From the NCBI GenBank assembly GCA_023410975.1, contig JAEYPG010000681.1, positions 1 through 16,484 of the forward strand: a stretch of DNA of 16,484 nucleotides, given 5' to 3'. The translations under genes and the position numbers were made by a program. How positions within the stretch are numbered: position 1 is the first letter of the stretch; every line of letters begins with the position of its first letter. The notes below the pieces were generated by a model. It did not search any database. It saw only the letters and a program-made list of their open reading frames with translations, and was not told the DNA's origin. Source of the stretch: Pseudomonadota bacterium. Lineage in GTDB: Bacteria > Pseudomonadota > Gammaproteobacteria > Burkholderiales > Burkholderiaceae_C. Shown piece by piece: positions 8,118-14,693 of the stretch.

Positions 8118-8139
8118 GATCACGTGCAGGAGCACGATC
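8118..8139. repeat. Second inverted repeat in origin
   Basis: GATCACGTGC (8118-8127) and GCACGATC (8132-8139) are inverted copies with one bulged base (the A at 8122) and a 4-bp loop. It sits just upstream of the iterons and could be a further regulator site or a small cruciform. Confidence 0.35.
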
Positions 8140-8181
8140 ACCTTGACTTGAAACCGCTGCACAAGGCGAGCGCGGCGCGCA

Positions 8182-8331
8182 GCACAAAAGCTCTCACTTT
8201 TACGAGCGCGGCAGGCGCACATTTCCACTCACTGCTTGGCACAGAAGCTCTCACGCCATCGTGGCCGGTGGGCACATATCCACTCACGCCAGCGCACAGA
8301 AGCACTCACAGTGCGGCACAGAAACGCTCAC
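8182..8331 (+). repeat. Iteron array, six 16-bp copies
   Basis: Six same-direction copies of GCACA-N6-YTCAC-like 16-mers: 8182-8197 (AAAGCTCTCAC ending), 8217-8232 (TTTCCACTCAC), 8239-8254 (GAAGCTCTCAC), 8272-8287 (TATCCACTCAC), 8294-8309 (GAAGCACTCAC) and 8316-8331 (GAAACGCTCAC), all starting with GCACA. Start-to-start steps are 35, 22, 33, 22 and 22 bp, close to whole helical turns, so every copy faces the same side of the helix. Copies 2 and 4 share a diverged centre (TTTCC / TATCC). These are the expected binding sites of the Rep_3-type initiator encoded next to them. Confidence 0.93.
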
Positions 8332-8362
8332 GTTGATGCATGCAAGTGCTTGTCGCATAAGC
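8330..8362 (+). repeat. Composite origin repeat, copy 2
   Basis: ACGTTGATGCA (8330-8340) and TTGTCGCATAAGC (8350-8362) repeat the blocks of copy 1, overlapping the end of the last iteron by two bases. The centre holds CAAGTGCTTG (8343-8352), a near-palindrome that is perfect in copy 3. Confidence 0.7.
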
Positions 8363-8419
8363 GTTTTTCCGTTCTTCAATTAGTGTTTCAAACTGACTGA
8401 ACCATGTATTTCTCAATTG
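8357..8419. other. A+T-rich segment, candidate unwinding element
   Basis: About 60 bp with roughly 63 percent A+T in a GC-rich neighbourhood, directly after the iterons and before rep. It includes a TTTTT run and two CAATT-containing patches (TCAATTAG, TCAATTGG). Iteron origins usually carry such a segment as the site of initial strand opening. Confidence 0.6.
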
Positions 8420-8443
8420 GATGCAAGCGCTTGTCCAGAAGCG
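8418..8443 (+). repeat. Composite origin repeat, diverged copy 3
   Basis: The stretch from 8418 reads TTGGATGCA, then AGCGC, TTGTC and CAGAAGC, parallel to copies 1 and 2 (TTGATGCA, then TTGTCGCATAAGC). It contains the perfect palindrome CAAGCGCTTG at 8424-8433. Its position between the A+T-rich segment and rep suggests an autoregulatory site for rep. Confidence 0.5.
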
Positions 8444-8526
8444 TGAGTCAGCAAGAACTCAGGGCCGCACAAAGCACAACTTGGCATTGCCTGACGATTG
8501 GTTCGCTGTGAGAATCACGACCCCCG

Positions 8527-10086
8527 GTGATCTCACAATTCATGCCCCTTCGATCGACATCCCGAATCCAGCCTGCGTTGTTCGATGGCCAGGAAGGAGC
8601 CGCCAGACCTGTGGCTGCGGGAGCGTGCATGCCAACGCTGGGCGCTGCCGAAATCGATCCGCACACGCTGCGGCGAGCCGATGGCGCGCTGCGGACGGTT
8701 CGCAAGCCGGTCGAGATGGCCGTGCTGGAGCCCAAGACCCGCCGCATCACGCTATGGAGCCGCAAGGCATGGCTGCTGCTGGTGAGCTATTCGCTCACCA
8801 GCGATCCCGCCAAGGTCGCCGATGGCATGGTGTGGCGCATCCCTGTCAAGACACTCATGCGCGATGCCTCGTTCTCCAGCCGGGATCACGCCCACATCAA
8901 GGAGAGCATCCGGGAATGCCAGCGCACGCTCGTCGAATGGTCGGAGTCGGTGCGCAATCCGCAGACCGGCGAGGTCCGGACGTGGGCATCTAGCCAGCTG
9001 CTGGGCAGTGTCGAGTTCGTCACCAATGCCGCGGGCCGCGAGTGCATCGAATGGTCGCTGCCGCCCACGCTGCTCAAGGAACTGAGGGCCTACCAGCACT
9101 ACTACATGCTGTCCCTGGGGGTGGTGGCGCAGATTGGCCTGAACTCCACGCTCAGCCTCTACGAGATCGTCTGCCGCTACCGTACCAACCCCAGCGGGCT
9201 GACGATGCGCCGTCCATGGCAAGACTGGGTTCCCATCCTTACCGGGGAGTCCGACGAAAGCGCCCGCATCCGCTCGCAACTGCGCTACGGCCGGCAAAAA
9301 GCCGAATCGAGAGAGCGCTACGGCGAGTTCCGCTACTTCAACCGCGACGTGGTCCAAAAGGCTGTCAAGGAGCTCAACGCGGTCCAGGACGAGTTCGTGG
9401 TGGAACCGATCCTGATCAAGGAAGGCAGGGCGGTGAAGGAACTGCAGTTCCGTATCCATGCGCGCAAGTCGTTCTCGACGTTGCGCGACGCTGGGCTCAG
9501 CGAGCAGGAGCAGTCCGCGGTGGAAAGCGCCGTAAGCGTTGGCGTTCACGCAAAGGTCGCGCAGAGCTTGGTGCGGGAGTACGGTAGCGAGGATGTGCAG
9601 GCCAGCGTCGAAGGGGTTCTGCACGCCACCGGCCTGCAGAACCCAGCAGGCCTGGTGGTGGCCAAGGTTCGAGCCCTCGCCCAGACCAAAACCGCCGTGC
9701 AGCACCCCGGGTCCGCCGCAATCCGGCAGCCCAGCCCGGAAGAAGGCATGCGGCGGGCGCTCGAAGGCTTCCGGGCCAGCCGCGTGGAAAGCGCCAAGGC
9801 GCACTGGCCCGAGCTGCCCGTTGAAGTACGGGACGACTACCTCAAGCGTTTCGAGGCCTTCGCCCGGGAGCGCTTTGCGTACCTGCTCAAGGACTTCGCC
9901 GCCACGGGGCTCAAGAAGCCCATCGTGCGAGCGAACTTCTTCCAATGGCTGGCCGAGACGATGGCCAACGAGTCCGGCCCGGGATGGACTCCGTCTGCGG
10001 AGCACTTGGTCGCCCATCTGTTGGCGCAGGCCGACACCACGGCAACGCCTGATGCCAGCGGCGGGTCGGCCAGGCAACGTCGTTGA
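8527..10086 (+). CDS. Plasmid replication initiator (Rep_3 / RepB superfamily)
   Basis: A 519-residue initiator of the Rep_3 superfamily, which binds iterons to open the origin. A first winged-helix domain spans about 58-190 (RKPVEMAVLEPKTRRITLWSRKAW at its start). STLSLYEIVCRYR at 208-219 is the conserved helix found in this superfamily, and a second winged-helix domain includes GEFRYFNRDVVQKAVKELN at about 266-284. Residues beyond about 320 form a long C-terminal extension of unknown role, making it larger than small plasmid Reps and more like initiators of large replicons. The first possible start is GTG at 8527; an ATG at 8542 is an alternative, and neither has a strong ribosome binding site. 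The in-frame stop at 8509-8511 limits the N-terminus. It is next to its iterons and divergent from parAB. Confidence 0.93.
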   Translation: MISQFMPLRSTSRIQPALFDGQEGAARPVAAGACMPTLGAAEIDPHTLRRADGALRTVRKPVEMAVLEPKTRRITLWSRKAWLLLVSYSLTSDPAKVADGMVWRIPVKTLMRDASFSSRDHAHIKESIRECQRTLVEWSESVRNPQTGEVRTWASSQLLGSVEFVTNAAGRECIEWSLPPTLLKELRAYQHYYMLSLGVVAQIGLNSTLSLYEIVCRYRTNPSGLTMRRPWQDWVPILTGESDESARIRSQLRYGRQKAESRERYGEFRYFNRDVVQKAVKELNAVQDEFVVEPILIKEGRAVKELQFRIHARKSFSTLRDAGLSEQEQSAVESAVSVGVHAKVAQSLVREYGSEDVQASVEGVLHATGLQNPAGLVVAKVRALAQTKTAVQHPGSAAIRQPSPEEGMRRALEGFRASRVESAKAHWPELPVEVRDDYLKRFEAFARERFAYLLKDFAATGLKKPIVRANFFQWLAETMANESGPGWTPSAEHLVAHLLAQADTTATPDASGGSARQRR

Positions 10087-10507
10087 CCTCCGGTTGAGGA
10101 CGGCGGCGCGGGCCGATCAACCACCTGAAGCACGTCAAGTGCAGGTCCGGTGCGGGTATAGATCACTACGCGCATCCCCGCGGCATCTCCGGCTCAAGGT
10201 CGATTGCCGGATAAGGCGGACTGGCCCACCAGCGTCGTGTGCAGGTCGACTGTCCGACCATGTCAGGTATCGGAAACGAGGGTGCATGCCGTTTCGATCC
10301 CAGCCGGGATGGGGCCCGCGTTCTGTGCGCCCCAAAGGTTGATGGCCGGTGCCGTCGCCGCAGGCCAGCGTCCTGAGGGGCTGGCGCTGCGGTTCATGCA
10401 ATGGTGGGTACCACAGGCTGTTGCCCATACGCAGCGCCCACTCGTGTTTGGATACCTCGGCAAGAACGGGCTTTCGCGCGTGCAAGGTGTCTCGGGAAAT
10501 AGGAGCC
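10087..10507. other. Intergenic stretch downstream of rep
   Basis: About 420 bp between the convergent rep and ATPase genes. No coding frame shows family similarity. A loose inverted repeat ATCGGAAACG (10269-10278) / CGTTTCGAT (10290-10298) is present, but no T-tract follows it, so I do not call a terminator. Confidence 0.5.
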
Positions 10508-11023
10508 TCACCCCAGCCGAATGATGCGCCGCCACGGAAGGTTCACATCGGCCTCGTAGTCGGCAACGACCCAGGTGCGCGCTGCATGGTCGGCCTTGGC
10601 GTGCAGAAACTCACGGATTACACGGACCGAGGCCATGTCGAGCGCCGCGTAGGGCTGGTCCAGGCAGGTCACCGTCGCCTCGGCCGCGAGCAGCCCCGTG
10701 AGAGCGACCTTGCGGCGAGTCCCCGTGGAGAGCATCGACAAGGTCTTGTCCAGATGAAGCTGCAGCCCCAGTGACAGCACCAGGTCCTGCAGGAGAGCGA
10801 CGTTCCAACGCGGGCAGCGCGTGCGCAAGGAATCCCACACGTCTTGCGGCCTGCAGTCGTCGAGTCCCGGCAAGCCGAGATCGAGCCAGACGGCATCACG
10901 GTCCAATCTGGGTGGCGGCGTGTCTTGGGTCTGGCCAGCCAGTTCGCGCAGGTAGCGGGTCTTTCCGGTGCTTTCGCCGCCCACCACAGCGACAAGGCCC
11001 GCAGGCAATGAAAGCTCGATCAT
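10508..11023 (-). CDS. Small orphan ABC-type ATPase domain protein
   Basis: A 171-residue protein with the order of an ABC ATPase: Walker A GGESTGKT at 15-22, an ABC signature-like LSTGTRRKVALTGLL at 98-112, Walker B TVTCLDQP at 117-124 and a D-loop AALD at 126-129. It is shorter than normal ABC domains (about 200-230) and lacks a clear Q-loop. The catalytic Glu after the Walker B Asp is replaced by Gln123, a change that blocks ATP hydrolysis in many studied ABC proteins. It has no membrane segments, and no permease gene lies nearby, so it may be a soluble or regulatory nucleotide-binding protein. The start at 11023 lacks a good ribosome binding site, but the N-terminus MIELSLPAG suits a first strand of the fold. 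Function is not known. Confidence 0.8.
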   Translation of the reverse strand: MIELSLPAGLVAVVGGESTGKTRYLRELAGQTQDTPPPRLDRDAVWLDLGLPGLDDCRPQDVWDSLRTRCPRWNVALLQDLVLSLGLQLHLDKTLSMLSTGTRRKVALTGLLAAEATVTCLDQPYAALDMASVRVIREFLHAKADHAARTWVVADYEADVNLPWRRIIRLG

Positions 11024-11491
11024 GGGCCGTATTCTGGCGCGTGCCCCAAGCCTTTGGAGAGCGTGACGGCGCCGACGCCTGCGGTGGCTGCTTGAACGGC
11101 GGCCAAGCGCCGGGAAGATATGGCCTGGTCATTGCACCAAAGCCAGCGCTACGAACTTTGCACAGGCTAGCCATGCGAAAGCGCGTCAGAGGCCGCCGTC
11201 GTGATGCGGAGTGCTCGGAAAAGCTGTGCCGGTCATGGGAACGACAGTTCGAGAACTGCCATTCAATAATGTTCGGTTGACGAACCTACAATCGAGCTTT
11301 CGAGCATATAGTTGCTTAGTCAACTTATTGCGGGCCGGAATGCACGTATACGAAAATGCAGGGAGAGACCGAAGCCCGGCACACATGAGAACGTGCGTGG
11401 CAGCAGCCATTGGGCAGGCAACTCCGGCCGGTGCGCCAGTTGTGGCTTTCGGGCGCTACCATGGGCCAGTGTTCATTTCGACTGGGTGGGT
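11024..11491. other. Intergenic stretch with two inverted repeats
   Basis: About 470 bp. CAGTTC-GA-GAACTG (11245-11258) has perfect 6-bp arms, and GTTCG-GTTGA-CGAAC (11271-11285) has perfect 5-bp arms. Both share GTTC/GAAC half-sites, so one regulator could bind both. They are followed by a patch (about 11261-11350) that is richer in A+T than the surroundings, suggesting a promoter for the small Cys-rich gene downstream, though no -35/-10 pair was clear. Confidence 0.4.
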
Positions 11492-11725
11492 ATGGACTAC
11501 TACTACCGCGACAGCGACACCACGACGACGGTTTCCGGCGACGGGTTGAGATACACGACCAAGAAGCCCGGATCATCGTTTGGTCCTGTGACGCTGGGTG
11601 GTTGCTCAACCATGATGTCGTGTTTCCGGTGCGGCCAACACAAACCCGTCTCGGAACTGGTGAGCAAGAAGCTCCTGGGGCGCAATCAGAAGGTGTGTGC
11701 CGAGAATTGTCGGCGAAGGCCGTGA
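11492..11725 (+). CDS. Small Cys-rich protein, possible zinc ribbon
   Basis: A 77-residue protein. It starts MDYYYRDSDTTTTVSGDGLRY, continues with a TKKPGSSFGPV segment, and ends with a Cys-rich part: CFRCGQHKP at residues 45-53 and VCAENC at 68-73, a CxxC...CxxxC pattern that could bind zinc. The frame is open back to 11312, but that part contains no comparable composition, and GGGTGGG lies just before the ATG at 11492. The balanced composition, acidic Tyr-rich start and paired cysteines argue for a real gene rather than a chance frame. I do not recognise a named family; a role in nucleic acid or protein binding is only a guess. Confidence 0.6.
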   Translation: MDYYYRDSDTTTTVSGDGLRYTTKKPGSSFGPVTLGGCSTMMSCFRCGQHKPVSELVSKKLLGRNQKVCAENCRRRP

Positions 11726-11820
11726 CAGCGTTGGCTTTCAGGCCTGCTTCTGAAAGGTGCCGACCCAACTGGCTGCAGCTTGCGCGGCCGAGGCAGCCGT
11801 CTGAGCTCGATATTCAAGAC

Positions 11821-12027
11821 CTACCGGGGCTTGCGCCGACGAGGCTTCGGCACGGCGAATGGGGCGGTCCAGGCATCAAGCACGGCCCGCGTCATCTGGC
11901 GCGTGGCTGCAGCGGCCTGCTTCTTCGTGGTCTCTCCCGCATGGCCCCGCGCTGCCCCGACCATCGTGTTGGCAGCACTGAGCCACAGGCTCAGATAGGG
12001 GTTTTTCTTCAACCAGGGATTGCTCAT
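11821..12027 (-). CDS. Small hypothetical protein, phasin-like composition
   Basis: A 68-residue basic protein. It opens MSNPWLKKNPYLSLWLSAAN, followed by Ala/Gly/Lys-rich helix-forming sequence (MVGAARGHAGETTKKQAAAATRQMTRAV broken into short helices) and ends in PKPRRRKPR. The composition recalls small phasin-like or poly-Ala/Lys helical proteins seen in Burkholderiales, but I cannot name a family. The frame extends to 12189, but the upstream part is Arg/Pro/Gly-rich and looks non-coding. No good ribosome binding site was seen before the ATG at 12027. It runs opposite to the Cys-rich gene, with 95 bp between their ends. Confidence 0.6.
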   Translation of the reverse strand: MSNPWLKKNPYLSLWLSAANTMVGAARGHAGETTKKQAAAATRQMTRAVLDAWTAPFAVPKPRRRKPR

Positions 12028-12283
12028 GCCGGGCAGTGTGAAGCTGGGCAGCCGACCCAGCAGCCAGCCGCCACCGCCACGAGATGTAGGCTCTCTCCGA
12101 CACGCCGGCTGGGGGCCACCACACAACCACTTCACTGAAACCTGGCTACGGGTTGCTGGCACTGAAGCCCAGCTTGATGGCTCCACCACCCGTTACAACG
12201 CCACGGGCCGTCGCTGGAACCTTGGGCGCATGTCGTACGCGGGCCGTCTGGACTGGCAGCAGCGCGGCCCATGCCACGCCGCC

Positions 12284-13375
12284 TCAGCGGTAACGAGCCA
12301 GCCAGTGGGCGTAGGGTGGCGGCAGGGTCGCCCAGGCGGCATTGTCGACGCCCAGTTCCTTGGCGGCACGGTAGGGCCAGTGAGGGTCGGCCAGTAGCGG
12401 ACGGCCCAGCGTGACCAAATCGATCTTGCCCTGCCGGACCAGGGCGTCGGCATCCGCGGGCTTGGAGATGTACCAGCTTGTTGTCCCGGGCAGCCCCGTC
12501 GCTTGACGCACCTGCTGGGCAATGCCGCCCATGAAGTTGGGGCCCCAGGGGATGTTGGCCTTCGGGGTGTTGAAGCCGATGGAGACGTCCACGAAGTCCA
12601 GTCCTTCGCGCTTCATGTGTTGCAGCAACGAGACTGCCTCGTCCAGCATGGCTTCGTTGCCGTCGAACTCCACCACGCCCAGACGCACCGCCAGCGGCCG
12701 CTCCTCGGGCCAGACCTTGCGGACCGCGACCAGGGTCTCCAGCAGGAAGCGGGCACGGTGCTCGGCGCTGCCACCATACGCATCGGTGCGCTGGTTGGAG
12801 TGCGGCGAAAAGAAGTTCTGCGCCAGGTAACCGTGGGCCATGTGCAGCTCCAGCCACCCGAATCCGAGGTCGCGGGCTCGAATCGCGGCCTGGACGGTGT
12901 CCGCCTGCACGCGGGCGATGTCGTCCAGCGTCATCTCGCGGGGTACCCGAGGCAATCCCTCGCCGAAGGCCACGGGCGAGGGCGCGATCGTGGTCCACGC
13001 GTTCGGCTGGCCTTCGGGAATGTGGTCGTCACCTTCCCATGGACGGTTGGCCGAGGCCTTGCGGCCGGCGTGGCCGATCTGGATGCCAGGCACCGCGCCC
13101 GCCGCATGGATCGACGCGACGATCGGCTCTAGGGCCTCGGCCTGGGCATCGTTCCACAGCCCCAGGTCGGCCCAGGTGATGCGGCCTTCGGGCGACACGG
13201 CGGTGGCCTCCATAATTACCAATCCCGCGCCGCCACGCGCAAGCGAGGCGTAGTGGACGCGGTGCCAATCACTTGCGGTACCGTCGTTGGCCATGTACTG
13301 GCACATGGGAGATACAACGATGCGGTTGCGCAGTGATGCACCCTTCAGGGCATAGGGTTCGAACAGGTGAGGCAC
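12284..13375 (-). CDS. xenA: XenA-type old yellow enzyme (NADPH:flavin oxidoreductase)
   Basis: A 363-residue FMN-dependent ene-reductase of the YqjM/XenA class, which reduces activated C=C bonds, quinones and nitro compounds with NAD(P)H. The TIM-barrel start LFEPYALKGASLRNRIVVSP leads to Cys25 (MCQY), the redox-tuning cysteine of XenA. IQIGHAGRKASANRPWEGDD (99-118) and HMAHGYL with His178, His181 and Tyr183 match the XenA active site position by position, and VTLGRPLLADPHW (321-333) binds the flavin phosphate region. I chose the GTG at 13375, preceded by AGGA with about 8 bp spacing; the longer open frame would add 71 unrelated residues. It is divergent from an ArsR-family regulator with a palindrome between, so it is probably induced by electrophiles or thiol stress. 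Confidence 0.93.
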   Translation of the reverse strand: MPHLFEPYALKGASLRNRIVVSPMCQYMANDGTASDWHRVHYASLARGGAGLVIMEATAVSPEGRITWADLGLWNDAQAEALEPIVASIHAAGAVPGIQIGHAGRKASANRPWEGDDHIPEGQPNAWTTIAPSPVAFGEGLPRVPREMTLDDIARVQADTVQAAIRARDLGFGWLELHMAHGYLAQNFFSPHSNQRTDAYGGSAEHRARFLLETLVAVRKVWPEERPLAVRLGVVEFDGNEAMLDEAVSLLQHMKREGLDFVDVSIGFNTPKANIPWGPNFMGGIAQQVRQATGLPGTTSWYISKPADADALVRQGKIDLVTLGRPLLADPHWPYRAAKELGVDNAAWATLPPPYAHWLARYR

Positions 13376-13402
13376 GGGTTGTCCTGCTGGATGAGAGCAG
13401 TG

Positions 13403-13424
13403 TAGTTCGATATTGTTCGAACTA
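13403..13424. promoter_or_regulatory. Perfect palindromic operator between xenA and arsR-type gene
   Basis: Arms TAGTTCGA (13403-13410) and TCGAACTA (13417-13424) are perfect inverted copies around the 6-bp spacer TATTGT. It lies 27 bp before the xenA start and 45 bp before the regulator start, overlapping A+T-rich promoter-like DNA in both directions (TACACT on the minus strand, TATATC on the plus strand). ArsR-family dimers bind such interrupted palindromes. Confidence 0.75.
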
Positions 13425-13469
13425 TATCCACCGGCGGGGACGAAGGCTGACCTCGGCAGGCAAGGGCGT

Positions 13470-13802
13470 ATGGGACGCAAGGAAAAGCAGCCAGCACCAG
13501 AACGGCACGACGCGGCTCGGGCAGCACCGATGGACTTGGCGAAGGTGCTGCATGCGCTGAGCGATCCAGTACGGCTGGGGATCGTCATGCGCCTCTACCA
13601 CGAGGGGGAAGCCAGCTGCAGTGCGCTGGATGCCGGGCGCTCCAAGTCCACCATGTCGCACCACTTTCGCGTGCTGCGCGAGGCCGGCTTGCTCCACACC
13701 CGGGTGGAAGGCACGACTCACATCAACGCGCTTTGCCTGGCGCGCGTGCAGGCCGCATTCCCGGGCCTGCTGGAAGCTGTCGTCGCCGCAGCTTCGCCGT
13801 GA
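13470..13802 (+). CDS. ArsR-family winged-helix regulator
   Basis: A 110-residue repressor-type DNA-binding protein. After a short basic N-terminus (MGRKEKQPAPERHDAARAA), the ArsR core begins with LAKVLHALSDPVRLGIVMRL (23-42), followed by the recognition helix SKSTMSHHFRVLREAGLL (58-75) and a wing with HTRVEGTTHINAL (76-88). Metal-site Cys pairs of classic ArsR are absent; single Cys50 and Cys89 could sense redox state or electrophiles. The frame opens with TTG at 13413, but that codon is inside the operator, so the ATG at 13470 is preferred; ATG at 13530 is also possible. In Corynebacterium glutamicum the ArsR-type CyeR controls an adjacent old yellow enzyme gene, a parallel that supports xenA as the target here. 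Confidence 0.9.
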   Translation: MGRKEKQPAPERHDAARAAPMDLAKVLHALSDPVRLGIVMRLYHEGEASCSALDAGRSKSTMSHHFRVLREAGLLHTRVEGTTHINALCLARVQAAFPGLLEAVVAAASP

Positions 13803-13897
13803 GCGACGCAACCATTCCTGTCCCCGACTTCTCCGAAACACGATGCCCGGTATTTCCGGGGCAGTATGCTGCGGGCCTTTGAACTTGAGGAATCCCT

Positions 13898-14161
13898 TTG
13901 GCCGAGAGCAGCACCCCGAAGAAGAGCGCCTTCATGAAGGCTTTGACGCCTAGTCCTGAACTGGCCGCCATCGTTGGAACCGAGCCCTTGCCCCGGACGG
14001 AAGCCACCAAGCGCATCTGGGACTACATCAAGCAGCGCAACCTGCAGAACCCGGCGAACAAGCGCAACATCCTGTGCGACGGCGCCCTGAAAGCCGTCAT
14101 GGGCAAGGATGAAGTGACGATGTTCGAGATGACCGGTCTGGTCAGCAAGCACATGACTTGA
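13898..14161 (+). CDS. SWIB/MDM2 domain protein
   Basis: An 87-residue protein made almost entirely of a SWIB domain: FMKALTPSPELAAIVG (12-27), LPRTEATKRIWDYIKQRNLQ (31-50), NKRNILCDGALKAVMG and a final VTMFEMTGLVSKHM. Bacterial stand-alone SWIB proteins are common in betaproteobacteria and chlamydiae; a chromatin or topoisomerase link has been proposed, but the role here is unknown. The probable start is TTG at 13898 with GAGG 7 bp before it; an ATG at 13934 would cut the short basic lead. The gene stands alone, with a strong terminator about 150 bp downstream. Confidence 0.92.
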   Translation: MAESSTPKKSAFMKALTPSPELAAIVGTEPLPRTEATKRIWDYIKQRNLQNPANKRNILCDGALKAVMGKDEVTMFEMTGLVSKHMT

Positions 14162-14275
14162 GTCGGCAGCGCTGGCAGCAGCGCATGGATGCCGCCTGTT
14201 CCGACAGGGCCGAGCGCCACGGAAGGCAGCTGTAACAGCAAACCGCTGACATAATGACCTTGATAGATCTTTGGC

Positions 14276-14303
14276 GTTGTCGGCAGCACCAGGCTCCGAC
14301 AAC
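14276..14303. repeat. Hairpin just upstream of terminator
   Basis: GTTGTCGG (14276-14283) and CCGACAAC (14296-14303) are perfect 8-bp inverted arms with a 12-base loop. The hairpin is 6 bp before the terminator stem, so the two form tandem structures in the transcript. It may stabilise the transcript end or be a relic of the nearby insertion sequence. Confidence 0.5.
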
Positions 14304-14309
14304 GCAGAA

Positions 14310-14331
14310 GCCCCGCCTGGCGGGGCTTTTT
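14310..14331 (+). terminator. Rho-independent terminator after SWIB gene
   Basis: Arms GCCCCGC (14310-14316) and GCGGGGC (14320-14326) with a 3-base loop are followed by five T. This is a strong intrinsic terminator for plus-strand transcription from the SWIB gene or from a promoter in the intervening 150 bp. Confidence 0.92.
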
Positions 14332-14419
14332 CATGGCGTCGGCGTTTGCACAGACCGCCTTTGCTGTCGGTGCAGCGGACCTGCTTACGAGACGACGCGG
14401 CCGTGCAGTGGCCGCCCCC

Positions 14420-14641
14420 AACGTTCGACCGCTGTTCCTGCCACCGTACTCGCCCGAGCTCGACCGCGTGGAGCACGTGTGGGACGCGTTGCGGGAGAAG
14501 TACTTCCACAACCGCTTCTTCGATAGCCTCGAAGCCGTTGAAGATCACCTCGAACATGCACGGCACAGCCTTGAACGTGATTCCCAGCGCGTGCGGTCCA
14601 TCATCGCTTGGCCCTGGACCATTACTTCACTTCCAAACTGA
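14420..14641 (+). pseudogene. IS630-family transposase, C-terminal remnant
   Basis: The translation from about 14420 matches the end of IS630-type DDE transposases: NVRPLFLPPYSPELDRVEHVWDALREKYFHNR in pieces FLPPYSPEL and VEHVWD, where the Glu in the last motif is the third catalytic acid, followed by the FDSLEAVEDHL helix and a VRSIIAWPW tail ending at TGA 14641. The first two catalytic Asp residues and roughly three quarters of a normal transposase are missing. The open frame runs back to 14333, but that part, directly after the terminator, has no transposase similarity. It is a dead fragment marking an old insertion. Confidence 0.85.
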
Positions 14642-14693
14642 AGTTGGAATCAAACCGGGCCTGGGGGCACTGGCTTGATGCCAGTTCTGTTTC

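Larger units (their letters stand above)
7933..8526. other. Replication origin (oriV) between parA and rep
   Basis: The 594-bp spacer between divergent parA and rep carries, from left to right, an A+T-rich parA leader (7931-7985), a first copy of a composite repeat (8012-8046), two inverted repeats (8086-8100 and 8118-8139), six iterons (8182-8331), a second composite repeat (8330-8362), an A+T-rich segment (8357-8419) and a third, diverged copy (8418-8443) before rep. This is the layout of an iteron-controlled plasmid origin. No perfect TTATNCACA DnaA box was found; TTATGC read on the minus strand within the composite repeat and TATCCAC in one iteron are only partial matches. Confidence 0.85.

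Noticed and set aside
8132..8147. GCACGATCACCTTGAC as a seventh iteron
   Set aside because: It matches only the ends weakly and is 50 bp from the first iteron, out of helical phase with the array.
8182..8331. CRISPR array
   Set aside because: The 16-bp repeats with 6- to 19-bp gaps at helical spacing next to rep are iterons; repeat and spacer lengths are wrong for CRISPR and there are no cas genes.
8350..8362. TTGTCGCATAAGC as a DnaA box
   Set aside because: The minus strand reads TTATGCGAC, matching TTATNCACA only in its first six positions; kept as part of an unassigned repeat instead.
8752..10077. Long minus-strand frame of 441 codons opposite rep
   Set aside because: It is a shadow of the Rep_3 initiator, which has clear conserved motifs on the plus strand.
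14333..14419. Full-length IS630 transposase start at 14333
   Set aside because: Residues before about 14420 do not resemble transposase and begin directly after the terminator, so only the C-terminal remnant is called.
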